Made by a program: the position numbers and the translations under genes
The notes under the pieces: generated by a model
The model's input: the letters and a program-made list of their open reading frames with translations, nothing else
What the model was told of the DNA's origin: nothing
Database searches by the model: none
Shown: in pieces, positions 1-5,587 of the stretch
Layout of the letters: every line of letters starts with the position of its first letter
Position numbering within the stretch: the first letter of the stretch is position 1
NCBI GenBank assembly: GCA_947504795.1
Contig: CANNJG010000103.1
Coordinates: 1 to 6,658, forward strand
DNA: 6,658 nucleotides
Origin: Legionellaceae bacterium
Lineage (GTDB): Bacteria > Pseudomonadota > Gammaproteobacteria > Legionellales > Legionellaceae
Direction of reading: 5' to 3'

Positions 1-889
1 AACCGTGTTGTGGCTCGCGCTCCCCATCGACTAGTATACGTTCTACTTTTAAGTCCTCTAAGGGCTCTGTATGCCAAGGAATTCGTGTCTCAATCGTTTC
101 GTAGTAGGCATCTGGAACATCCAAAAAATTCACTTTCTGTTGTCTTAATTCGTGAACGGAGTGATAGATATTTTCGGTTGAAAGCGCAATATGCTGAATG
201 CCTTCCCCGTGGTAGTCATGTAAAAATTCTTCAATTTGCGACACATCATCTTTAGATTCGTTTAAAGGGATTTTAATTAAATTACAGGGACTACTTAATG
301 CGCGGCTTCTTAGGCCGGTTAATTGACCCTTGATATCAAAGTAGCGAATTTCTCTAAAACTAAACAGCTTAGCGTAAAATTCGGCCCATTTATCCATATG
401 ACCACGGTAGACATTATGCGTCAGATGATCAATGTTTACTAAATTCGCTTGAGTTGCCGCATGATGGTGGTTGTGATAATTCCAATGCTCGGCAAAGGGT
501 AGCTTGTCTTCAACAAAATAGATAACCGATTGGCCAATACCAAGAATACCTAATAATCCATGACAAGGATTGCCGTTGTCAATAAACGCTTCGGCCTCTT
601 TTTGCAGGGCATATGCGTAAGCTTTTTGTGCATCTTTGACTCGAAAACCCATCGCGCAGGCACCAGCGCCATGGCATTTGGCATGTTCTTCCGCTTGAGA
701 ATGCGATGTTGCATTGACGATAAAATCAATATTCCCTTGTTGATACAGATAAATATCTGCAGATTGATGGGTGGCCGTATGCGTAAAGCCCATTGCTGTA
801 AATTGTTGGTGTAAAACGTTGGGATTAGGCGCTGAGAACTCCAGAAATGCGAAACCGTTTAATCCACAGGGATTTGCAAACTTATCCAT
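1..889 (-). CDS. hpd: 4-hydroxyphenylpyruvate dioxygenase, 3'-truncated by window edge
   Basis: This Fe(II)-dependent cytosolic enzyme converts 4-hydroxyphenylpyruvate to homogentisate in tyrosine catabolism. The minus strand gives 296 codons without a stop from ATG at 889-887; the family is about 350 residues, so roughly the last 50 lie off the left edge. The N-terminal part begins MDKFANPCGLNGFAFLEFS, and the C-terminal catalytic half shows WAEFYAKLFSFREIRYFDIKG, SQIEEFL and GEGIQHIALS. Two ligands of the iron facial triad are visible: His155 (in IDHLTHNV) and His233 (in GIQHIAL). The third, a Glu, should be in the missing end. A histidine-rich stretch (His139, 141, 142, 143) precedes the first ligand. 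The start is supported by AAGG at 899-896, six bases upstream. From memory the protein resembles Legionella legiolysin (Lly), whose product homogentisate oxidises to brown pigment. It follows the methyltransferase gene after 130 bases, so it may have its own promoter. Confidence 0.95.
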   Translation of the reverse strand, partial: MDKFANPCGLNGFAFLEFSAPNPNVLHQQFTAMGFTHTATHQSADIYLYQQGNIDFIVNATSHSQAEEHAKCHGAGACAMGFRVKDAQKAYAYALQKEAEAFIDNGNPCHGLLGILGIGQSVIYFVEDKLPFAEHWNYHNHHHAATQANLVNIDHLTHNVYRGHMDKWAEFYAKLFSFREIRYFDIKGQLTGLRSRALSSPCNLIKIPLNESKDDVSQIEEFLHDYHGEGIQHIALSTENIYHSVHELRQQKVNFLDVPDAYYETIETRIPWHTEPLEDLKVERILVDGEREPQHG

Positions 890-1019
890 GTTATGCCTTT
901 TGAGTTATAAGCGTCTGTGCGGTCGGTTGTACCCTAACTTCTTTCTGTGGCTATAAATCGACGTGTTCCGCTCCCATGCGGTTTACTCGCTCACAGAATA
1001 AACGTTAGCATATGACCTG
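890..1019 (-). promoter_or_regulatory. Intergenic leader upstream of hpd
   Basis: These 130 bases separate the methyltransferase stop from the hpd start and contain no gene. Next to hpd there is a good ribosome site (AAGG, minus strand 899-896). A TATAAC hexamer lies a little further upstream, but I find no good -35 partner at 16-18 bases, so a promoter is only suspected. An inverted repeat pairs TTCTGTG (943-949) with CACAGAA (992-998), enclosing a weak 4-bp stem CCGC/GCGG (968-971 and 978-981). It has no following T-run, so it does not look like an intrinsic terminator. It could be leader structure, an operator or chance. Confidence 0.35.
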
Positions 1020-1673
1020 CTAACAGGACTCACGCTTTGGTTGTATTAAAAACAAGCCATCGGCAATCGCCAATAAGCTGACTTCTACACGATTATCTTG
1101 TTGAATATGGGTATTCAAGCGTCGAATCTCGCGGGTCTGGGCATTAGTGACGGTTGTATCGATAACATCGCCACTCCAAAATACATTATCTATAGCAATC
1201 AGTCCACTAGGACGAATCAACTGCAACGCTTGTTCGTAGTAATTAATATAATTTGTTTTGTCGGCATCGATAAAAATAAAATCAAATGTTTGTGCGTTGC
1301 CGTCAGTTATCAAGGTGTCTAGTGTATCTAAAGCAGGTCCCAAACGTAATTCTATTTTGTGATCTTGCTGCGCTTTTTTCCAATAATGAGGGGCGTTGGC
1401 AGTCCATTCCTTGTTTTTATCACAGGTAATAATACGGCCCTCGTCGGGTAAAGCGAGCGCCATAGCGAGTGCTGAATAGCCGGCAAACGTGCCTAATTCT
1501 AATACTTTTTTAGCGTTAATGAGGCGCAATAGCAGTTGCATGAATTGCGCTTGCTCGGGTGGAATTTGCATGATGTGCAACATCATACTAGCTGTATCAT
1601 CGCGTAATTCGCGCAATACAGGGTGTTCGCGGAGCGAGACCTGTAAAAGATAGTCATACAGGTCTTGTGTCAT
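1020..1673 (-). CDS. Class I SAM-dependent O-methyltransferase (caffeoyl-CoA OMT-like family)
   Basis: Predicted cytosolic methyltransferase of 217 residues, the usual length for the bacterial branch of the metal-dependent catechol/caffeoyl-CoA O-methyltransferase family (Methyltransf_3). The SAM-binding glycine motif is LELGTFAGYSALAMA (residues 59-73 approximately), with an acidic residue after strand 2 in ITCDKN (Asp85). FIDADKTNY supplies Asp136, and IDN at 162-163 supplies Asp and Asn; by analogy with plant caffeoyl-CoA OMT these three bind the divalent metal. The substrate cannot be inferred, because bacterial members act on varied catechol-like compounds. I chose ATG at 1673-1671, which has GAGG nine bases upstream; a GTG at 1688-1686 would add five residues but has no ribosome site. 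The gene starts 19 bases after the dehydrogenase stop on the same strand, so the two are probably co-transcribed. Confidence 0.9.
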   Translation of the reverse strand: MTQDLYDYLLQVSLREHPVLRELRDDTASMMLHIMQIPPEQAQFMQLLLRLINAKKVLELGTFAGYSALAMALALPDEGRIITCDKNKEWTANAPHYWKKAQQDHKIELRLGPALDTLDTLITDGNAQTFDFIFIDADKTNYINYYEQALQLIRPSGLIAIDNVFWSGDVIDTTVTNAQTREIRRLNTHIQQDNRVEVSLLAIADGLFLIQPKRESC

Positions 1674-1682
1674 GTTGAGTTG

Positions 1683-1686
1683 CCTC
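1683..1686 (-). promoter_or_regulatory. Ribosome binding site deciding the methyltransferase start
   Basis: The minus strand reads GAGG nine bases before ATG 1673-1671. The same bases sit directly after and partly within the upstream GTG candidate (1688-1686), so they cannot serve that start. This favours the 217-residue protein over the 222-residue one. Confidence 0.6.
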
Positions 1687-1692
1687 ACGGAA

Positions 1693-2763
1693 TTATTCCA
1701 TCAATAGGTCTTCAGCCATCGCATCTGCAATTTGACTGGTCGGTTTATTCTGTTGTTTAGAACGGACGAATATTTCAGTTAATGACTGACTGATCTTATC
1801 CAACTGTCGGTTCACGTCACTCTGAGAAGAGCGGTAGTATTTCGCGCAGGCAAAAATCACCCCCCCGGAGTTAATCACATAATCGGGCGCGTATAAAATA
1901 CCTTTGTCATGGAGTAATTGGCCGTGATAAGGATGCGCCAGTTGGTTATTCGCACAACCAGCAATAATGGAGGTTTGTAATTCGTTGATGGTTCGGTCGT
2001 TTATAATTGCCCCTAGTGCGCAAGGCGCATACACATCACAAGGGACTTTATGAATATCCTCTGGTGCTACAGTTTTAGCATTAAACTCTGCTGCTGCTTG
2101 TTGGCGTAATTGTTCATTGCAGTCGGTGACAATCAGTTTTGCACCGCGTTCATGCAAAGAGCGAGCTAATAAACAGCCAACGTGCCCTAAGCCTTGAATA
2201 GCGACAGTCATACCCTCTAGATCCGAACGATTTTTTTGAAAAGCGACTGCGGCTTCAATGCCACGTAAAATGCCGACAGCCGTGGCAATGGATGGATCCC
2301 CATCGTCGCGCGATAAACTCGCAACGTAGGCTGTATGTTGCCCGATAATATCCATATCACTTAATTGGGCACCGCTATCTAGGGCCGTAATATACTGTCC
2401 GCCCAATGAATCGACAAATTCTCCAAAAGCGTGAAAATACGCTTCTCGATCAAAAGGATGGGATGGTTTAATAACAACGGCTTTTCCTCCGCCCAATGGC
2501 AGCCCCGCAATGGCCGATTTATAACTCATCCCGCGCGCCAAACGCATCACATCCAAAAATGCTAAATTGGTATCTGAATATTCGATAAAACGGCACCCAC
2601 CTAGTGCAGGTCCCAGTTTTGTACTGTGAATCGCGATAATCGCCTTCATACCGGTGCGGGGATCGACTCGGCAGTGAATATCGCCAAAGCGATGCTTGAG
2701 AGCGTAGTCTAAAATATCCTCGGTTGATTGTTGGTTAGGCTCAAATGACAGGGTTGTAACCAT
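1693..2763 (-). CDS. Leu/Phe/Val dehydrogenase family amino-acid dehydrogenase
   Basis: NAD-dependent oxidative deamination of a branched-chain or aromatic amino acid to its 2-oxo acid, in the cytosol. The 356 residues match the usual length for leucine dehydrogenase. The N-terminal dimerisation domain carries LGPALGGCRF (50-59), then SYKSAIAGLPLGGGKAVV with Lys82 and Lys94 at the positions of the substrate-binding and catalytic lysines. Asp129 (in TALDSGAQLSDMD) matches the catalytic Asp of the TAEDVGT motif of leucine dehydrogenases. GDPSIATAVG follows at 155-164. The Rossmann domain shows GLGHVG (191-196) and an acidic residue after strand 2 (Asp214), which fits NAD. PCALGAIIN and INSGGVI line the active site in known members. 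The exact substrate is unsettled. I chose ATG at 2763-2761, with a weak GAGA-type site upstream; a TTG at 2775 would add four residues and has no ribosome site. This is the first gene of the minus-strand set and faces the phosphodiesterase/kdp genes. Confidence 0.93.
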   Translation of the reverse strand: MVTTLSFEPNQQSTEDILDYALKHRFGDIHCRVDPRTGMKAIIAIHSTKLGPALGGCRFIEYSDTNLAFLDVMRLARGMSYKSAIAGLPLGGGKAVVIKPSHPFDREAYFHAFGEFVDSLGGQYITALDSGAQLSDMDIIGQHTAYVASLSRDDGDPSIATAVGILRGIEAAVAFQKNRSDLEGMTVAIQGLGHVGCLLARSLHERGAKLIVTDCNEQLRQQAAAEFNAKTVAPEDIHKVPCDVYAPCALGAIINDRTINELQTSIIAGCANNQLAHPYHGQLLHDKGILYAPDYVINSGGVIFACAKYYRSSQSDVNRQLDKISQSLTEIFVRSKQQNKPTSQIADAMAEDLLME

Positions 2764-2792
2764 CGGTCTTCTCAATAGTAGGATTAGATTAT

Positions 2793-2808
2793 TCTATGTT
2801 AGCATAGA
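2793..2808. repeat. 6-bp inverted repeat (possible operator)
   Basis: TCTATG and CATAGA form a perfect 6-bp dyad around a 4-base centre (TTAG), midway between the two divergent start codons. The size and place would suit a dimeric repressor or activator site, but short AT-rich dyads are common by chance and no regulator gene is adjacent. Confidence 0.35.
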
Positions 2809-2817
2809 GATTAGCAT
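2799..2817 (+). repeat. Direct repeat TTAGCAT x2, 12-bp period
   Basis: TTAGCAT occurs at 2799-2805 and again at 2811-2817, a spacing of 12 bases start to start, close to one helical turn. The first copy overlaps the dyad at 2793-2808. Tandem half-sites of this type can bind response regulators side by side, but this is inference from spacing alone. Confidence 0.35.
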
Positions 2818-2841
2818 CATGATAAGACCAGGGAGATAACT

Positions 2842-2952
2842 ATGGCGCGAGGATTAACAAAAATTGCGATGTCTATGATGTTAGCACCTAGAGAGCGTAG
2901 TGTGCCGTTGACGCTGGATAATTTTATTTTTCAGCCCTCGTCTCGGAGATAG
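2842..2952 (+). CDS. Small ORF of 36 codons upstream of and in frame with the phosphodiesterase
   Basis: I do not recognise this ORF. It begins ATG after a strong ribosome site (GGGAG, about six bases upstream) and encodes a basic peptide starting MARGLTKIAMSMMLAP and ending FIFQPSSRR, then TAG. It has no clear membrane segment or signal peptide; the methionine-rich stretch near residues 10-13 is short and the middle is charged (RER). Only three bases separate its stop from the phosphodiesterase ATG, and the two are in the same frame, so the TAG alone divides them. The phosphodiesterase ribosome site lies inside its last codons, which would couple their translation. It could be a genuine small protein, a leader peptide, or a chance ORF on the mRNA leader. 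The ribosome site and tight spacing favour translation. Confidence 0.5.
   Translation: MARGLTKIAMSMMLAPRERSVPLTLDNFIFQPSSRR
2945..2949 (+). promoter_or_regulatory. Ribosome binding site of the phosphodiesterase gene
   Basis: GGAGA lies six bases before ATG 2956. It overlaps the last two sense codons (CGG AGA) of the 36-codon ORF. It supports initiation at 2956 rather than an in-frame extension from upstream, and suggests translational coupling. Confidence 0.65.
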
Positions 2953-2955
2953 TCG

Positions 2956-3681
2956 ATGCGCATCGGCCCCATTATTGGTCACCGTGGTGCAGCCATGTTG
3001 GCACCTGAGAATACGATAGAGAGCTTCGCAACAGCCTATGACTATGGCTGTCGTGTAGTTGAGTTTGATGTGGCATTAAGTGCAGATGGTGAGCTTTTTA
3101 TTTTTCATGATGATTTATTGCGGCGTACGACCAATGGCTCGGGTGAGATTTGGCGAATGAATGCCGATTATATTCGGAGTTTAGACGCTGGCTCTTGGTT
3201 TGCGCCATGCTTTAAAGGGGTGAAGATTCCCACCTTAAGTGAAACGCTGCATTGGTTGCTAGAACATCAAATGCAGGCAAATATTGAAATTAAAGGCCAC
3301 CTAGAACTCAATCAAGCAGTGACACATGCGGTCGTCGAGCAGATAAAAAAGATATGGCCTGCGGATCAAGCATTACCGCTTGTGTCGAGTTTTTATCCAG
3401 AAGTATTAAGTCTATGTCGCCAACAATTCACGTCCCTACCCCTGGGATGGTTGCTAGAAAAGTGGACGTTAGGTGCCCTTGAACAAGCTAAAGCGTTAGG
3501 GTGTGTGTCGGTTCATCTCAGTCGACGTTTGGTGAGTCCGAAACGAGTGGCGTATCTAAAACAGCAGGGGTTTTTTGTGTACGTCTATATGGTCAATCAA
3601 TATTCGTTGATGGCAAAATATCGCTCTTGGGGAATCGATGGTGTATTTACCGATTATCCTCGATGGAATTGGGAGAGATGA
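2956..3681 (+). CDS. ugpQ: Glycerophosphodiester phosphodiesterase (cytosolic UgpQ type)
   Basis: This enzyme hydrolyses glycerophosphodiesters from phospholipid turnover to sn-glycerol 3-phosphate and the free alcohol, with a divalent cation. At 241 residues it matches UgpQ-type cytosolic enzymes, and no signal peptide is seen. The GDPD fingerprint is complete: IGHRG with His9 and Arg10, APENT with Glu18 and Asn19, EFDV with Glu36 and Asp38, and FHDD with His51 (catalytic pair with His9). RTTNGSG follows, then IPTLSETL, NIEIKG with Glu111 and Lys113, and the C-terminal GIDGVFTDYP strand. The start has a strong ribosome site and is where the family normally begins. Upstream is the 36-codon ORF; downstream only three bases separate it from the microprotein that precedes kdpF. 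It is therefore probably transcribed into the kdp genes. No ugp transporter genes are in view, so the symbol reflects family rather than context. Confidence 0.93.
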   Translation: MRIGPIIGHRGAAMLAPENTIESFATAYDYGCRVVEFDVALSADGELFIFHDDLLRRTTNGSGEIWRMNADYIRSLDAGSWFAPCFKGVKIPTLSETLHWLLEHQMQANIEIKGHLELNQAVTHAVVEQIKKIWPADQALPLVSSFYPEVLSLCRQQFTSLPLGWLLEKWTLGALEQAKALGCVSVHLSRRLVSPKRVAYLKQQGFFVYVYMVNQYSLMAKYRSWGIDGVFTDYPRWNWER

Positions 3682-3684
3682 ACG

Positions 3685-3774
3685 ATGCTGGATCTCGTTA
3701 TTGTATGCAGCGTCGCTGTTTTTTTTGTTAGCTGCTTTGGCCTGATTCAATTTTATGAAGGATTACGAAAATGA
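3685..3774 (+). CDS. Predicted 29-residue single-pass membrane peptide preceding kdpF
   Basis: ATG at 3685 follows GGAG nine bases upstream, and the ORF ends TGA at 3772-3774. The peptide starts MLDLVIVCSVAVFFVSCFG and ends QFYEGLRK. It is almost entirely one hydrophobic segment (residues 2-21) followed by a basic tail, the pattern of a single-span inner-membrane microprotein with the tail probably cytoplasmic. It starts three bases after the phosphodiesterase stop, and its stop overlaps the kdpF start (ATGA), implying translational coupling. I recall similar unnamed peptides ahead of kdpF in other bacteria, with an aromatic residue and Gly near the end of the helix, but cannot confirm homology here. 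It is not KdpF, which is the next ORF. It may be an extra small subunit or regulator of the Kdp complex; that role is inference. Confidence 0.7.
   Translation: MLDLVIVCSVAVFFVSCFGLIQFYEGLRK
3758..3762 (+). promoter_or_regulatory. Ribosome binding site of kdpF
   Basis: AAGGA lies eight bases before the kdpF ATG at 3771, inside the final codons of the 29-codon ORF. This supports a real start for such a short gene and fits coupled translation with the ORF before it. Confidence 0.65.
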
Positions 3775-3857
3775 TAACTTATTGGGTGTGTGGCGGGGTG
3801 ACAGGTGGGTTAATTATCTATTTGTTATGGGTCTTATTTAAACCGGAATATTTTTAA
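3771..3857 (+). CDS. kdpF: KdpF, small subunit of the KdpFABC potassium pump
   Basis: This 28-residue inner-membrane peptide is the stabilising subunit that packs against KdpA in the high-affinity K+ pump. It has one hydrophobic span (about residues 8-22) followed by the family's C-terminal signature, here LLWVLFKPEYF, comparable to the usual LxxxLLRPExF ending. The length matches the family, 25-30 residues. It begins with an ATGA overlap on the preceding microprotein and ends with TAATG overlapping kdpA by one base. That position immediately before kdpA is the standard place for kdpF. It is too short for most ORF callers and easily missed. Confidence 0.9.
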   Translation: MITYWVCGGVTGGLIIYLLWVLFKPEYF

Positions 3858-5587
3858 TGATGTCCTGGAACGGATGGTTACAAATAGGCTTGTTTTTTTT
3901 GATCCTATTGAGTCTAGTGAAACCCTTAGGATGGTATATGGCACGTATCTATCAGGGGGAGTGTTTGCCGGTAATAGGGAAATTAAAGCCCTTGGAGCGG
4001 GGGCTCTACCGCCTCAGTGGGATAGATGCGCAACACACTATGAATTGGAAGCAGTATCTGTCGGCTATGTTATGCTTAAATGGCTTAGGTATTGTGTTGG
4101 TGTACGCGCTGCAACGGTTTCAAGGAGCGCTGCCCTTTAATCCTCAGCATATGGGAAGTGTTGAGCCCTTGGTCGCCTTGAATACCGCCGTGAGTTTTGT
4201 AACCAATACTAATTGGCAAGCGTATGCCGGGGAGACGACGTTGAGCTATTTAACCCAAATGTTAGCGTTAACGAGTCAAAACTTCATCTCTGCTGCGACA
4301 GGCATAGCCTTATTGATGGCGTTTATTCGTGGTTTAGCAAGTAACGGTGAGTCTCATTTAGGGAACTATTGGGTGGATGTTGTCCGCGGTATTCTCTACA
4401 TTTTGTTACCTTTATCCCTATTATTAGGGATTTTTTTAATGTCTCAAGGCGTGATTCAAACACTGCATGAAAATCAACGAGTGAAGCCGTTGCAAGCATT
4501 CATGGCATCTTCAACCACACCACAAGTTCAAATAATTCCGATGGGACCGGTGGCCTCTCAAGTCGCGATTAAACAATTAGGCAGCAATGGTGGCGGATTT
4601 TTTGGTGCCAATGCGGCGCATCCCTTTGAAAATCCTACGGCACTCACCAATTTTTTTGAATTACTGGCTATTTTATTGATTCCTGCGGGGTTAACCTACA
4701 CTTTTGGACTGTTAGTGAAGGATCGAAAACAAGGATTAGCTTTACTCGGTTTGATGCTAATTTGTCTATTGGCCGGCATGTCTGGTGAATGGTTAGCAGA
4801 ACAACATGCGCAACCTCTATTACAAACCTTGGGTATTCAAGGAGGAAATATGGAGGGAAAAGAAGTTCGTTTTGGTGTTCTAGGCTCAGCATTGTGGGCA
4901 GTAGCGACCACTGCGAGTGCTAATGGATCGATGAATGCGATGTTAGATTCCTATACGCCAATTGGCGGCTGTATACCTTTGTGGTTTATGCAATTAGGTG
5001 AGGTCATTTTTGGCGGGGTGGGATCCGGTTTGTATGGGATGTTGGTCATCGTTATCATTACCGTATTTATTGGTGGATTGATGGTAGGGCGCAGCCCCAT
5101 GTATTTAGGAAAAAAAATTGAAGCGTTTGAAATGAAAATGGCCTCCGTTGCGGTGTTACTAATGCCTCTCGTTGTGCTGCTTTCGACGGCTATTGCAATT
5201 ACCTTACCGTCAGGAAAAAAAGCGATTACTTATCCTGGGATTCATGGGTTGACCGAAGCGTTATACGCGATGACATCTATGATGAATAACAATGGTAGTG
5301 CCTTTGCAGGCTTAAATGCGGCGAATCCAGTGTTTTTAATCCTAGGCAGTATTGTGATGGTATTGGGGCGTTATTGGCACGCCATTCCTTTATTAGCCAT
5401 TGCAGGATCTTTAGGCCAAAAAAAACCAGCATCAAGCAGTGTGGGCAGCTTGCAGACGCACTCACCTTTATTTTTAGTGTTGTTGTTAAGCATCATTGTA
5501 ATTTTAGGGGCGTTATCCTTCTTACCAGTTTTAGCCTTGGGTCCGATTGTTGAACAATTACAAAGTTGGGTTAATCATGCTGGCTGA
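3857..5587 (+). CDS. kdpA: KdpA, potassium-translocating subunit of KdpFABC
   Basis: KdpA is the channel-like inner-membrane subunit that selects K+ and passes it to KdpB under potassium limitation. The 576 residues compare with 557 in E. coli, and the hydrophobic pattern fits about ten membrane segments. All four selectivity-filter loops are readable: TNTNWQ (116-121), GSNGGGFFGAN (242-252), TTASANGSMNAM (351-362) and MMNNNGSAF (475-483). The GRSPMYLGKKIE motif (411-422) is the conserved cytoplasmic loop after the third filter repeat. Nothing essential is missing. The ATG at 3857 overlaps the kdpF stop by one base and has only a weak ribosome site (GGAA), so translation is probably coupled; a second ATG at 3860 is equally possible. 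Its end overlaps kdpB by 11 bases. Confidence 0.98.
   Translation: MMSWNGWLQIGLFFLILLSLVKPLGWYMARIYQGECLPVIGKLKPLERGLYRLSGIDAQHTMNWKQYLSAMLCLNGLGIVLVYALQRFQGALPFNPQHMGSVEPLVALNTAVSFVTNTNWQAYAGETTLSYLTQMLALTSQNFISAATGIALLMAFIRGLASNGESHLGNYWVDVVRGILYILLPLSLLLGIFLMSQGVIQTLHENQRVKPLQAFMASSTTPQVQIIPMGPVASQVAIKQLGSNGGGFFGANAAHPFENPTALTNFFELLAILLIPAGLTYTFGLLVKDRKQGLALLGLMLICLLAGMSGEWLAEQHAQPLLQTLGIQGGNMEGKEVRFGVLGSALWAVATTASANGSMNAMLDSYTPIGGCIPLWFMQLGEVIFGGVGSGLYGMLVIVIITVFIGGLMVGRSPMYLGKKIEAFEMKMASVAVLLMPLVVLLSTAIAITLPSGKKAITYPGIHGLTEALYAMTSMMNNNGSAFAGLNAANPVFLILGSIVMVLGRYWHAIPLLAIAGSLGQKKPASSSVGSLQTHSPLFLVLLLSIIVILGALSFLPVLALGPIVEQLQSWVNHAG

Larger units (their letters stand above)
2764..2841. promoter_or_regulatory. 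Divergent intergenic region, likely promoters both ways
   Basis: These 78 bases separate the start of the minus-strand dehydrogenase from the start of the plus-strand 36-codon ORF, and must carry the start-proximal signals for both directions. The sequence is AT-rich and holds a dyad and a direct repeat (listed separately) and a palindrome ATCATGAT at 2816-2823. On the minus strand TAGAAT (2796-2791 region) matches a -10 hexamer in five of six bases, but there is no good -35 at the right distance. On the plus strand no hexamer pair is convincing. GGGAG at 2831-2834 and neighbouring bases is a good ribosome site for the ORF at 2842. Confidence 0.5.

Noticed and set aside
10..956. Plus-strand ORFs at 10-255, 560-814 and 771-956
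   Set aside because: They lie opposite the clearly coding hpd gene (the last also runs into its leader), show no family features and no ribosome sites worth noting.
943..998. Inverted repeat as an intrinsic terminator after the methyltransferase gene
   Set aside because: The arms are seven bases with a 42-base interior and there is no T-run after the stem on the minus strand.
3571..3590. T-run followed by TATAT inside the phosphodiesterase gene as a possible KdpE-type kdp promoter
   Set aside because: T-rich sequence followed by a TATA-like stretch vaguely recalls kdp promoters, but no hexamer pair with correct spacing is present and the bases encode a conserved beta-strand, so I do not call it.
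3501..3750. ORFs at 3501-3731 (+) and 3556-3750 (-) around the phosphodiesterase end
   Set aside because: They overlap the phosphodiesterase C-terminus and the membrane microprotein in other frames; the peptides have no recognisable features, while the overlapped frames match known families or have good start signals.
5577..5587. Overlap of kdpA and kdpB as a possible frameshift or annotation error
   Set aside because: An overlap of this kind is normal in kdp operons; both the KdpA end and the KdpB N-terminus are of normal length.
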